From: Halosolutus amylolyticus | Lineage (GTDB): Archaea > Halobacteriota > Halobacteria > Halobacteriales > Natrialbaceae | Direction of reading: 5' to 3' | Assembly: GCF_023566055.1 (NCBI RefSeq) | Contig: NZ_JALIQP010000005.1 | Span: 124,001-188,000 of the forward strand | Length of the DNA: 64,000 nt | In this document: positions 34,698 through 43,605 of the stretch, in pieces | Numbering within the stretch: position 1 is the stretch's first letter | Layout: every line of letters starts with the position of its first letter | Program-made: the position numbers and the translations under genes | Notes under the pieces: model-generated | The model's database searches: none | What the model was told of the DNA's origin: nothing | The model's input: the letters and a program-made list of their open reading frames with translations, nothing else

Positions 34698-36005
34698 CTA
34701 TAGATCGTACTGCTCGCGCACCAGGTGGGCCATCCCGCGCTCCTCGAGAACGTCCATCGGGGCGAGCATGTCCAGTTGGACGACGCCAGGGAGTCGACCG
34801 ATCTGGACGCCGCCGGTGAACGTACACCGCGATCGGACCTCGCCCTCGCTCATGTCAAGCAGGTTCCCGGCGCGATCGAAGGCGTTCTCGGTGGCGTCGT
34901 TGATCGTCGCGCCCGAGCCGATGACCTGGATCGGCCCCATGTCGTCTTCCACGTCCACGCCGTGCTTGTCGGCGAGTTCGCGGCCCGCCTCGAGTTCGTC
35001 CTCACTGTAGGGTCGGCTGATGAACGGCAGATCCTCCTCGTTCGGCAGGAGGATCGGGCCGTCGATCTCGAAGTCCTTGATGACCTCGACGTCCATCCGC
35101 ACGGTGCCGCTGACGTCGGTCGTGTGCAAGGAGAGTTCGCCGTCGCCCTGGTTGGCGTGGAGGTCGCCGACGTAGACGCCGCCGCCGTCGACCTTGACCG
35201 GACAGATGAGCGTTGCACCAGCCCGGACCTCGGGGACGTCCATGTGGCCGTCGGTGCGCTCCTCGAGTTCCGCCTCGTTCTCCAGGCCCCAGTCGTGCTC
35301 GGCGCCGACGAGGAACTGGCCGAAGTCGCCCGCGTTGTGCGAGTCCGGGAGTTCGACCGGCGGCGTCGTCCCGACGTTCCCGATGAACGGACGCAGGCGA
35401 CCGAGCGTGCCGGGCATCTCCGAGGGCTCGTACAGCAAGATCGGGTGCTGGCGGGCGTTCTCGGGGATGTCCATCACGTCCTCCGCGTCTTCCGCGAGTT
35501 CGTGGGCGCCCTCCCGATCCATCGTGAGGCCGACGGTGTGGTCGTCGTCGAACGCGACGGTGTAGCCGTACTCGAAGCCGAACGCGGAGGCGTTCGCGTC
35601 ACACTCCGCACAGCGGATGGCGTCCTCGCCGGTGCCTTCGACGACGGAGTCGGGCCACTCCGTCCCGCACTCGGGACAGCGGTGGTCGACGAACGGATCG
35701 TCGCCGAACGCGCCCTCGCGCTCGCGCATCGACCCCGTGCTCGTCGCGAGACTCGTCACGTCGACCTCCCGAATCCGCAAGGCGATCGCGTCGCCGACCT
35801 CGGCGTTCTCGACCCGGATCGGCCGCGTTACCTCGTGACCGCCGCGGAACTCCGGCGTGATCATCGGCCCCCAGCAGGCCGGCGGCGTGTACGTCTCGAT
35901 CGTGCCGCCGTCGGCGACGGTCCCCGCCCACTCCTGGTCGGGACCGACGAGGCCGAGCGTGTACCGGTCGACGGACAGTTCTTGCTGAATCTCTCGTTGT
36001 GCCAT
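34698..36005 (-). CDS. Acetamidase/formamidase family amidase with zinc-ribbon insert
   Basis: The 435-residue enzyme belongs to the acetamidase/formamidase family, which releases ammonia from short amides. Family segments include TPPACWGPMITPE, PFIGNVGTTPP, CPVKVDGGGVYVGDLHANQGDGE and DMLAPMDVL. Between residues about 120 and 150 there is a four-cysteine ribbon, HRCPECGTEW and IRCAECDAN, which I do not associate with the core fold. It might bind a structural zinc. The ATG at 36005 begins MAQREIQQEL. The gene is single. Confidence 0.85.
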   Translation of the reverse strand: MAQREIQQELSVDRYTLGLVGPDQEWAGTVADGGTIETYTPPACWGPMITPEFRGGHEVTRPIRVENAEVGDAIALRIREVDVTSLATSTGSMREREGAFGDDPFVDHRCPECGTEWPDSVVEGTGEDAIRCAECDANASAFGFEYGYTVAFDDDHTVGLTMDREGAHELAEDAEDVMDIPENARQHPILLYEPSEMPGTLGRLRPFIGNVGTTPPVELPDSHNAGDFGQFLVGAEHDWGLENEAELEERTDGHMDVPEVRAGATLICPVKVDGGGVYVGDLHANQGDGELSLHTTDVSGTVRMDVEVIKDFEIDGPILLPNEEDLPFISRPYSEDELEAGRELADKHGVDVEDDMGPIQVIGSGATINDATENAFDRAGNLLDMSEGEVRSRCTFTGGVQIGRLPGVVQLDMLAPMDVLEERGMAHLVREQYDL

Positions 36006-36263
36006 ACCATACCAGACTACGGCGGCCCCGTCGATAAACCCTGCAGTACACACGTCACAGCCCGTCACGGTCAGGATTCGTGATGTGACACGGGGGCGAT
36101 CGGCTCGCGGGACTGCAGCCGGTCGGGGGTCACGATCGAACCGCCAGGTCTCGATCGCGACTATCTGCCGACCGGGACGAGCGTCCCGAATAGTGCGGGT
36201 GTCGGCGCGGCCGAAGCCCCCACAACAGGTCCGTTGAAGTGAACGGCGTCCGTCCCGTCACCC

Positions 36264-36422
36264 ATGATCGATTCGGTGGACGAGGACGAACCCGACTGTC
36301 AGTACTGCGGTCTGACCGTCGCATCGACGGACGAGCGACGAGTCGTGACCACGATCGAGGAGGGGACGGCGATCCACACCCACTTCTGTAGCGACGACTG
36401 TCTGGCGGCCTGGAAGTCCTGA
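36264..36422 (+). CDS. Small TRASH-like zinc finger protein (DUF7576-like)
   Basis: The 52-residue protein has CQYCG near the start and HFCSDDCLAAWKS at the end. The four Cys arrangement (CxxC...CxxxC) is that of TRASH/MYM-like zinc fingers. It is acidic at the N-terminus. Such tiny proteins may sense metal or bind protein partners. It is predicted from its intact ATG frame and conserved Cys spacing; it was too short for routine gene calling. Confidence 0.7.
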   Translation: MIDSVDEDEPDCQYCGLTVASTDERRVVTTIEEGTAIHTHFCSDDCLAAWKS

Positions 36423-36486
36423 CCGATCTCGCGGTCCGGCCCCGTGTCCGAAAAGGGTGATCCGACGGGATTCTGCTTCGGTGCGG

Positions 36487-37443
36487 TTACTGGGACCGGT
36501 CCTCGGCGACTGCCGTCCCGATTCCGTCGACCGGCCGATCGGGCGTGACGTCCGCCAGTTCCTCGGGCAGGCCGAGCTGGTAGCGATCGCCGTTTTCGCG
36601 CACGCTCGTGCGGCCGCGGTGGACGGAGACGTCGCCGTTCAGGTGAAGCCGGACGGCCTCCAGCAGGGCGCTTGCCTCCAGTGGCTGGCCGCGGCGTTTC
36701 ATGTCGTCGAGGTCGGCGTCGTCGGGGACGTCGAACGCGCGCTGCGTGATGATCGGTCCCTGGTCCAGGTCGGTCGTCACGTAGTGGGCGGTGACGCCGG
36801 CGACGCGGACGCCCTCGTCCAGGGCCTGGCGGTAGGCCTCGGCACCGGGGAACGCCGGCAGGAGCGAGGGATGGACGTTGATGATCCGGTCCTCGTACCG
36901 GAAGACGACGTTGGGCGAGAGAATGCGCATGTAGCGCGCGAGGACGATCAGGTCGACGTCGTACTCGCCGAGGAGTTCGAGCAGTTGCTCCTCGTTCTGC
37001 TGGCCGCCATCGTCGCCGATGTCGTGAAACGGCACGTCGTAGTGTTCGGCGAGCGGCTGGAGGTCGTCGTGGTTGCCGATGACGACGCCGATGTCGGCCC
37101 CGAGTTCGTCGTTGGCCCACGCCTCGAACAGCGCCTCGAGACAGTGGCTCTCCTTCGTGACGAGGACGGCGATCCGCTGGTGGTCCCGATCGGCCGGGAA
37201 CCGGACCTGGACGTCGAGTCCGAGGTCGTCGCCGAGGTCGTGGAGGTCCGCGCGCAGCGTCTCCTCGGTACAGACCATCTCCGAGGTGTCCACGGCGAGG
37301 TACATCCGGAAGACGCCGTCGCGAACCGCCTGGTCCAAGTCCTCGATGTTGATCCCGCGCTCGAACAGGAGGCTCGTGACGCGAGCGATCAATCCGGTGT
37401 CGTCGTCTCCGATAACCGTGATTTCGGTCAGGTCAGTCGTCAT
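36487..37443 (-). CDS. purU: Formyltetrahydrofolate deformylase
   Basis: The 318-residue enzyme has an N-terminal ACT domain (ITVIGDDDTGLIARVTSLL, residues 8-80) and a C-terminal formyltransferase-like hydrolase domain. Catalytic region segments are LARYMRILSP, INVHPSLLPAFPGAEAY (His) and VTTDLDQGPIITQR (Asp). It releases formate and THF from 10-formyl-THF; in archaea it may feed formate-dependent purine synthesis. A C-terminal acidic extension of about 35 residues is beyond the family core. It is transcribed on its own strand between purC and purSQ. Confidence 0.92.
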   Translation of the reverse strand: MTTDLTEITVIGDDDTGLIARVTSLLFERGINIEDLDQAVRDGVFRMYLAVDTSEMVCTEETLRADLHDLGDDLGLDVQVRFPADRDHQRIAVLVTKESHCLEALFEAWANDELGADIGVVIGNHDDLQPLAEHYDVPFHDIGDDGGQQNEEQLLELLGEYDVDLIVLARYMRILSPNVVFRYEDRIINVHPSLLPAFPGAEAYRQALDEGVRVAGVTAHYVTTDLDQGPIITQRAFDVPDDADLDDMKRRGQPLEASALLEAVRLHLNGDVSVHRGRTSVRENGDRYQLGLPEELADVTPDRPVDGIGTAVAEDRSQ

Positions 37444-37761
37444 CCTGCCACCTCCGCTCGAGCGAATGTCGATCCATCAGTACGGATCCAGTCCACGGGC
37501 GGCTAAAAGTCCTGCTTTCCGTGGGCACGTGTGAGAACGGTGGCCACCGTTCCGCGGTCGCTCCCCGATCGGCCGAACCGCGTCTGACGCGTCCACGACG
37601 ATCGGTGTCTGACAAACGGGTGACCGGGACCCCTCCCACGTCCCCCGATCGAATTGCATTCGTCGTACAAATGCGTGCAAAATGTCTGACAGGGTTTTAT
37701 GCCTTCGACTGTGGTGGACAGTTCTGTCACGACGCGTGACGATCTTCGCACGGTGAATACA

Positions 37762-38076
37762 ATGACTGCAACACGATCGAACCACGGCGGAGCTGGGATC
37801 GACCCCGAGACGGAGACGGCGGTCGTCTCCCACGACTGGGAGACCGACACCTCACTATCTACTACCATCGTCTCGACCGTTGCGAGCCTCTCGGGGCGGG
37901 ACCCGGCGGAACTCGACCGGCTCTACGATCGGATCGACCCGGACAGCCTCGAGACGCTCTTCGAACCCGCGAACGGGTCCACCAGCCGGAACGGCGGTCG
38001 GGTTTCGTTCCGGTTCGACGCGTATTCGATAACGGTCCACGCGAGCGGGACCGTCGTCGTCACGCGGGCGGGATGA
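37762..38076 (+). CDS. HalOD1 output-domain protein
   Basis: The 104-residue protein is a single HalOD1 domain: STTIVSTVASLSGRDPAELD, RLYDRIDPDSLETLFEP and FRFDAYSITVHASGTVVV. HalOD1 is a haloarchaeal domain found alone or after receiver domains and thought to be an output module. A TATA-like TTTTATG at about 37693 is near the right place for a start with a short leader. The ATG at 37762 was chosen; the frame starting at 37699 overlaps that box. A related HalOD1 gene sits in the inserted element at 46726. Confidence 0.85.
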   Translation: MTATRSNHGGAGIDPETETAVVSHDWETDTSLSTTIVSTVASLSGRDPAELDRLYDRIDPDSLETLFEPANGSTSRNGGRVSFRFDAYSITVHASGTVVVTRAG

Positions 38077-38154
38077 GTGGGCCGCACGGCCGTCGACGGA
38101 TCGGCCGCCCGGCGTCGACGGAGCGTCGCGCGAGGGGGAGCGGGGATCGACCGG

Positions 38155-38568
38155 TCACTCGGTCGATCGTTCGAGTTCGCGATCGTCCTGCGCCGACTCG
38201 TCAGGGACGGTCTCGAGGTGTCGCTCGACGTCGGCGAGCGTCTCCGTCGAGAGGAGCGTCTCGAGTTTTCGTTCGAACTCGTCGTCGGAGAGTTCGCCGT
38301 CGGCGTACCGCGTTCGCAATCGCTCGAGGGCGTCGGCCGTCCGATCGCGATCGGCAGCCGGGTCCTCGGGATCGGCCTCGAATTCGTCGTCGGTGACCCC
38401 CGAGACGAGTTCGCGAAGGACGTCGCCGCCGAAGACGAACGCGACGATCGCTACGATGACCGCGAGCCCCGAGTCGATGAGTGCGAGCGCGACGAACGCG
38501 GCGAGGAGCGCGACGATGACGACGACTGTCGGCACCGACAGGCGTCCGGACGATCGGGTGCTGGCCAT
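38155..38568 (-). CDS. Membrane protein with C-terminal SHOCT domain
   Basis: The 137-residue protein has two hydrophobic helices (about residues 13-32 and 36-53). A soluble acidic linker and a SHOCT motif follow (ALERLRTRYADGELSDDEFERKLETLL). SHOCT domains occur at the ends of many small membrane proteins and are proposed to bind other proteins or nucleic acid. The ATG at 38568 starts just before the first helix. Confidence 0.82.
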   Translation of the reverse strand: MASTRSSGRLSVPTVVVIVALLAAFVALALIDSGLAVIVAIVAFVFGGDVLRELVSGVTDDEFEADPEDPAADRDRTADALERLRTRYADGELSDDEFERKLETLLSTETLADVERHLETVPDESAQDDRELERSTE

Positions 38569-38744
38569 GCAGTAGTGTTCGCCGACCAACACAAAAACAC
38601 CTGTCATCGGCGGCGGGTACAACGGGACAGATTCCGTGCGACGGCTGCTCGGGGATCGCTCTCTCTGACAGAAGACTGCACGGACTGGTCCCACCGGCGA
38701 CGCGAACCCGGCTCGTTTTGTGGACGTGGGCGATATTGGGTGCT

Positions 38745-39116
38745 ATGAGCAAGATAAGTCCGGCCGAACTCGACAGTCGACTCGAGGGCGACGATCGGGT
38801 GTTCGTCCTCGACATTCGACCGCGGGAGACGTACCAGCGGTCACACATCGACGGGAGTCGAAACGTTCCCGTCTACCACGCGCTCCGGGGCGGAGACGAC
38901 TCCGAGTTGCGCGATTCGCTCTCGCGGATTCCGGACGACGGGACCGTCGTCACGGTCTGCAAAGCGGGACTCGTCGCCCGGAAGGCGACCGCCGTCCTCG
39001 AGGAGGAGGGGTACGACGCCGCGACCCTCGCGGGCGGGATGCGCCGCTGGAAGGGCTACCGAAACGGGTCGCTCGGCTACCGACTCGGTGCCGCGGTCCG
39101 TCGGCTGCTCCCGTGA
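38745..39116 (+). CDS. Rhodanese-like sulfurtransferase domain
   Basis: The 123-residue protein is a single rhodanese domain. VFVLDIRPRETYQRSHIDGSRNVP is the CDC25/rhodanese entry, and VVTVCKAGLVARKATAVL contains the active-site cysteine loop. GGMRRWKGY is the closing motif. It may transfer sulfur to thiol acceptors. It is followed after about 87 nt by purS, with no functional link apparent. Confidence 0.88.
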   Translation: MSKISPAELDSRLEGDDRVFVLDIRPRETYQRSHIDGSRNVPVYHALRGGDDSELRDSLSRIPDDGTVVTVCKAGLVARKATAVLEEEGYDAATLAGGMRRWKGYRNGSLGYRLGAAVRRLLP

Positions 39117-39203
39117 TCGCGCCGCGCCGATCGACTATCCACGAACGTGCATTACACAGGAAAGTCGAAAGCGTTTTTGAGCACGGATACGGGATTCAAG
39201 GTA

Positions 39204-39455
39204 ATGACCGCCTACACCGCGACGGTGACGGTTCGACTCAAACACGGCGTCCTGGATCCCGAGGCCGAGACCACGAAGCAGGCCCTGGAGCGTCTCGGCT
39301 TCGAACTCGAGGCGCTCCGATCGGCCGACCGGTTCGAGGTCGACCTCGACGCGGACTCCGCGGAGGCCGCCCACGAGCGCGCGAGCGAGATGGCAGAACG
39401 GCTGCTCGCGAACCCGACCATCCACGACTACGACGTGGAGGTCGACGAACGGTAG
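39204..39455 (+). CDS. purS: FGAM synthase subunit PurS
   Basis: The 83-residue protein is the small bridging subunit of the PurS-PurQ-PurL formylglycinamidine synthase. YTATVTVRLKHGVLDPEAE, TKQALERLGFE and LLANPTIHDYDVEV are family signatures. The TAG stop is directly followed by the ATG of a 20-codon mini-ORF and then purQ, so the two enzymes are probably co-transcribed. purL is not in the window. Confidence 0.92.
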   Translation: MTAYTATVTVRLKHGVLDPEAETTKQALERLGFELEALRSADRFEVDLDADSAEAAHERASEMAERLLANPTIHDYDVEVDER

Positions 39456-39518
39456 ATGACGGTCGCATACACCGTGATCGAAACCGTCGGTCGACACACC
39501 AAGGGGTGTCGACTGTGA
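39456..39518 (+). CDS. Mini-ORF between purS and purQ (20 codons)
   Basis: It starts MTVAYTVIETV and ends in a GTGA overlap with the purQ GTG. The first eleven residues resemble the PurS N-terminus (MTAYTATVTV), so this may be a decayed duplication of the purS start or a coupling ORF. The inverted repeat 39490-39513 lies inside it. Confidence 0.35.
   Translation: MTVAYTVIETVGRHTKGCRL
39490..39513 (+). promoter_or_regulatory. 8-bp inverted repeat just before purQ
   Basis: GTCGACAC (39490-39497) and GTGTCGAC (39506-39513) are perfect complements with an 8-nt loop. The purQ GTG follows one base later, so this could hold a translation-control hairpin. Confidence 0.6.
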
Positions 39519-40195
39519 CGGTTTCGATCATCAGATTCGGCGGCTCGAACTGCGATCGCGACGCCGAGCGCGCGCTCGACCACCTCGGGATCGACGCCGA
39601 AATCGTCTGGCACGAGGACGGTCTGCCCGAGGACACTACGGGGATCCTGCTTCCCGGGGGGTTCTCCTACGGTGACTACCTCCGTGCGGGTGCGATGGCC
39701 GCCCGATCGCCGATCATGGCCACGGTCCGCGAGGCCGCCGCCGACGGCGTCCCCGTCCTCGGGGTCTGCAACGGGGCCCAGATCGGCTGCGAGGCGGGGC
39801 TGACGGAGGGCGCGTTCACCACCAACGAGAGCGCTCGTTTCCAGTGTGAACACGTCTATCTCAGGGCCGAGCGCACGGATACGCCGTGGACCGAGGCCTA
39901 CGAGGAGGGTGAGGTCATCGAGGTGCCGATCGCCCACGGCGAAGGCCGGTACGAGATCGGAGACGATCGGCTGGCCGAACTCGAGGACGAGGACCGGGTC
40001 CTCTTCCGGTACTGCGACGAGACCGGCGAGACCGGCCCGGACGCGAACCCGAACGGCTCGAAACACGACGTCGCGGGCGTCCTCGGCGAGACCGACTCCG
40101 TCGCGGTCCTGATGCCCCATCCCGAGCGCGCGACGCTCCCGGACGTCGGACCCACGGACGGACAGGGCGTCCTCCGTGGCTTCGAGTCGCCCTGA
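39515..40195 (+). CDS. purQ: FGAM synthase glutamine amidotransferase subunit
   Basis: The 226-residue class I amidotransferase supplies ammonia to PurL. Cys85 in LGVCNGAQIG is the nucleophile, and PHPERATLP holds the His/Glu pair. The start MTVSIIRFGGSNCDRD fits the family with GTG at 39515; a GTG at 39506 is also in frame. It follows purS after 59 nt, occupied by a mini-ORF. Confidence 0.93.
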   Translation: MTVSIIRFGGSNCDRDAERALDHLGIDAEIVWHEDGLPEDTTGILLPGGFSYGDYLRAGAMAARSPIMATVREAAADGVPVLGVCNGAQIGCEAGLTEGAFTTNESARFQCEHVYLRAERTDTPWTEAYEEGEVIEVPIAHGEGRYEIGDDRLAELEDEDRVLFRYCDETGETGPDANPNGSKHDVAGVLGETDSVAVLMPHPERATLPDVGPTDGQGVLRGFESP

Positions 40196-40337
40196 CGGCC
40201 GGCCATCACGTTTATCCTCCCCCTCCGTCGATTCCCTCCAACGACTGCCGAACCACGACTCACCGACTGAAACGAGTCGAACAGTTAGGACCCTATAGTT
40301 CGTTGGTCCCGGTACTCGAACGACTCGACAACTTCCC

Positions 40338-43300
40338 ATGGCCCACGGAACACGTATCGTGTACGTCGATCCCGGTGCGACGGGCGAGGTCAGCACGGCC
40401 GCGAGCACCGCCGCGTTCACGGTCGAGGTCGTCGCGTCCGTAGCCGCCTGCCTGGAGCGACTCCCGAGTGCCGACTGCGTGGTGACGTCGGATCGACTCC
40501 CCGACGCGAGTCCCGCCGACCTCTGTCGGCAGGTCCGCGACCGTCGGGCGGACCTGCCGATCGTCGTCTTCCCGGTCGACGGGAGCGAAGCGCTCGCCGG
40601 CGAGGTGATCGCCGCCGGAGCCGACGGCTACGTCCCGCGATCGCAGGGGGTCGAGACCCTCGTCTCACGGCTCGACGAACTCGTCGAGCACGACCGCCAC
40701 GACGACCGGGCTGCCGCCCACGTCGGGTCGTCGGCCGATCCCTCCGATCGGCTCGCGTTGCTCGTCGAGCAGTCGCCGCTCGCGATCGTCGAGTGGACGC
40801 TCGATCGGACCGTGGGAAGCTGGAACCCGGCCGCGGCGGACCTGTTCGGATACTCGGCTTCCGAGGCCGTCGGGAAACAGGCGATGGAACTGCTCGTTCC
40901 CGAAGAGCATCACGACACGATCGACCAGTACTGGGCCGACCTCGTCGACGAGGACGTCGCGGGATCGGTCAGTCGGCGCGTCGTCCAGAACGTCCGCAAG
41001 GACGGGTCGACGATCACCTGCGAGTGGTTCAGTACGCCCCTGGTCGACGACGGCGAGGTCGTCAGCGTCCTCTCGTTCGCCCAGGACGTTACCAGGGACA
41101 TCAAGCGGGCGAACGCGCTGGAGGCGCTCCAGGAGACGACGAACGAACTGATGCGCGCCGAATCGGTCGCGGAGATCGGCGAGATCGTCATGGACGCGAC
41201 CGAACACGTGATCGATCAGTCACTCGCCGGCATCAGGTTCTACGACGACGAGACCGGGACGCTCAGTATCGCCGCGACGACGTCCCGGCTCGAGGTCCAC
41301 AGCGGCGACCTCTCGACGGTCGGTCCGGACGATGGCCTCCTCTGGAGCGTCTACCAGGACGGGGAGCCGACCGTGATCGACGACGCGTCCGCGGACATGG
41401 TTCCGTACGACCTCGATCGCACCGTCGGGAACGCGATCCTGCATCCGCTCGGGGAACACGGCCTCCTGACGGTCGCATCCTCCGGGAGGGACGACCTCGA
41501 CGTCGTCGACATCCACCTCGTTCACGTCCTCGCGGCGACCGCCGAAGCGGCGCTCGATCGGGCCGTCCGCGAACGGGAACTCGAACGGACGAAGACGGTC
41601 GTCGAGACCGTCGGCGACAGCGTCTACGCGCTGGATCGGAAGGGTCGTTTCGTCACCGTCAACGACACGCTAACCGAGTTGACGGGCTACGATCGCGAGG
41701 AACTGCTCGGGGAACACGTGTCGACGGTCCTCACCGCCGAAAGCGTCGAGCGCGGCCAGAAACGCGTCCGGGCGCTGCTCTCGGCTGCCGACCATCGGGT
41801 CGCGACCTACGAGGTGACCGCCGAAGCCGCCGACGGCGAGCGGATCGCCGGCGAGGTCAACATGACGCTCCTGTGGTCCGATGGCGAACTCGAGGGGACC
41901 GTCGGCATCTTCCGGGATATCAGCGATCGCAAGCGCATGCAGCGCGAACTCGTCGATCGCAAGGCGAAAATCGAGAGTCTCCACGAGATCGCGTCCAGGC
42001 TCGACGACTGCGAGACTCGGGAGGCGGTGTTCGAGTTGACCGTCGACGCCGCCGAGCGGGTGTTGAACTTCGACGTCTGCGTGGCCGACGAGATCGACGG
42101 GGAGTACCTCGCGAAGAAGGCGATCTCCTCGAATCTCGACGACGCCGACTACGTCGAGCGGATCCACGTCGAGGAGGGGATCGCCGGCAAGACGTATCGG
42201 AACCGGCGAACCTACCGGATCGGGGACGTGGCCGACGCCGAGGACGCGGCCGGCGAGGCCGACAAATACCAGTCCCTGCTCAGTGTGCCGATCGGCGACC
42301 ACGGCGTCTTCCAGGCCGTCGCGACGGACCGGAACGCGTTCGACGCCGACGACCAGGAACTCGCGGAACTGTTGCTCTCGCACGTCAGCGATACGCTAGA
42401 TCGACTGGCGTTCGAGTCCGAACTCAAGGCGGAGCGCGATCGGTTCGTCGCGCTGTTCGAGAACGTCCCGGACGCCGTCGTCAGCGTTCGCGAACTCGGC
42501 TCCGGCCCCACGGTCGAGGAGGTCAACCCGGCGTTCGAGCGCCTCTTCGGGTACGACGCGGAGACCGTCGTCGGCGAACCCCTCGATCGGTTCATCGTCC
42601 CGGCCGATCGGGCGGCCGACGCCGATCGACTCAACGCCAAAGGGGGCCGCGGCGAACCCGTCGAAGCGGAGGTCAAACGCCGGACGGCCGACGGGTTGCG
42701 GGACTTCATGCTCCGGGTCGTCCCGATGCAGATGGACGAGCGGTCCGAGCGGGCGTTCGGGCTCTACACGGACATCACCGAACAGAAGCAACGCCAGCAA
42801 CGGGTCGAGATCCTGAACCGCGTACTGCGTCACGACCTGCGAAACGGGATGAACATCATCACCGGCTGTGCGCAGATGCTGGCCGAGGCAGTCGAGGGCG
42901 ACGACGTCGAGTACGCCCAGACCATCCAGGAACGGGCGAGCGAACTCATCAGCCTCGCAGAGAAGACCAGGGCCGTCGAGCGGACGCTCGAACGGGGCGA
43001 GGCGGCCACGGGGCCGGTCAACATCGCCGAGGCCGTCCAGCAGGCCGCGTCGCGTCTCGAATCGACGTATCCCGAGGTCGAGGTTACCTGTTCGGTCACC
43101 GACGACATCTACGCCCGGACGGACGAGTACTTCCAGACCGCGGTCTTCCAGGTGTTAGAGAACGCGATCGAACACAACGACGAGCCGACACCGACCGTCG
43201 ACGTCGAACTGCGTAACTGCCAGGAGGACGGTATGGTGACGCTCTCGATCGCCGACAACGGCCCCGGCATGCCGGCCGAGGAACGGGCCCTGCTCCAGGA

Positions 43301-43496
43301 AGACGAGGAGATCACCCAGTTGCGCCACGCAAGCGGACTCGGTCTCTGGCTCGTCAACTGGGTCGTCACCCGGTCGGGCGGGCAACTGCGGTTCGACGAG
43401 AACGACCCCCGCGGGACGATCGTCACGCTCGAGATCCCGCGCGCCGACGTCGAGTCCGCCCGATCGGGGGCCGACGGGACGGTGACCGGTGACTGA
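40338..43496 (+). CDS. Soluble multi-sensor histidine kinase (REC-PAS-GAF-PAS-GAF-PAS-HK)
   Basis: The 1052-residue protein opens with a degenerate receiver (about 6-115). The usual acidic pair is reduced to IVYVD, while the phospho-site region SDRLPDAS keeps an Asp. Then come PAS (about 135-255), GAF (about 260-415), PAS (about 420-535), GAF (about 550-695) and PAS (about 700-820). The kinase core has His832 in RVLRHDLRNG, an N-box VLENAIEHNDE, and G-boxes DNGPGMP and GLGLWLV. It has no membrane helix, so it senses cytoplasmic ligands or redox. No response regulator is adjacent. Confidence 0.88.
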   Translation: MAHGTRIVYVDPGATGEVSTAASTAAFTVEVVASVAACLERLPSADCVVTSDRLPDASPADLCRQVRDRRADLPIVVFPVDGSEALAGEVIAAGADGYVPRSQGVETLVSRLDELVEHDRHDDRAAAHVGSSADPSDRLALLVEQSPLAIVEWTLDRTVGSWNPAAADLFGYSASEAVGKQAMELLVPEEHHDTIDQYWADLVDEDVAGSVSRRVVQNVRKDGSTITCEWFSTPLVDDGEVVSVLSFAQDVTRDIKRANALEALQETTNELMRAESVAEIGEIVMDATEHVIDQSLAGIRFYDDETGTLSIAATTSRLEVHSGDLSTVGPDDGLLWSVYQDGEPTVIDDASADMVPYDLDRTVGNAILHPLGEHGLLTVASSGRDDLDVVDIHLVHVLAATAEAALDRAVRERELERTKTVVETVGDSVYALDRKGRFVTVNDTLTELTGYDREELLGEHVSTVLTAESVERGQKRVRALLSAADHRVATYEVTAEAADGERIAGEVNMTLLWSDGELEGTVGIFRDISDRKRMQRELVDRKAKIESLHEIASRLDDCETREAVFELTVDAAERVLNFDVCVADEIDGEYLAKKAISSNLDDADYVERIHVEEGIAGKTYRNRRTYRIGDVADAEDAAGEADKYQSLLSVPIGDHGVFQAVATDRNAFDADDQELAELLLSHVSDTLDRLAFESELKAERDRFVALFENVPDAVVSVRELGSGPTVEEVNPAFERLFGYDAETVVGEPLDRFIVPADRAADADRLNAKGGRGEPVEAEVKRRTADGLRDFMLRVVPMQMDERSERAFGLYTDITEQKQRQQRVEILNRVLRHDLRNGMNIITGCAQMLAEAVEGDDVEYAQTIQERASELISLAEKTRAVERTLERGEAATGPVNIAEAVQQAASRLESTYPEVEVTCSVTDDIYARTDEYFQTAVFQVLENAIEHNDEPTPTVDVELRNCQEDGMVTLSIADNGPGMPAEERALLQEDEEITQLRHASGLGLWLVNWVVTRSGGQLRFDENDPRGTIVTLEIPRADVESARSGADGTVTGD

Positions 43497-43605
43497 TGGT
43501 CGATCGAGCCGATCCTGACGGCGGGATGACACCGTCGTTCGGAGTCGACGTCCGATCGACGTGGCGGACTGCTTTCGGAACGCTTGTGACCGATTGTCGG
43601 AATGT

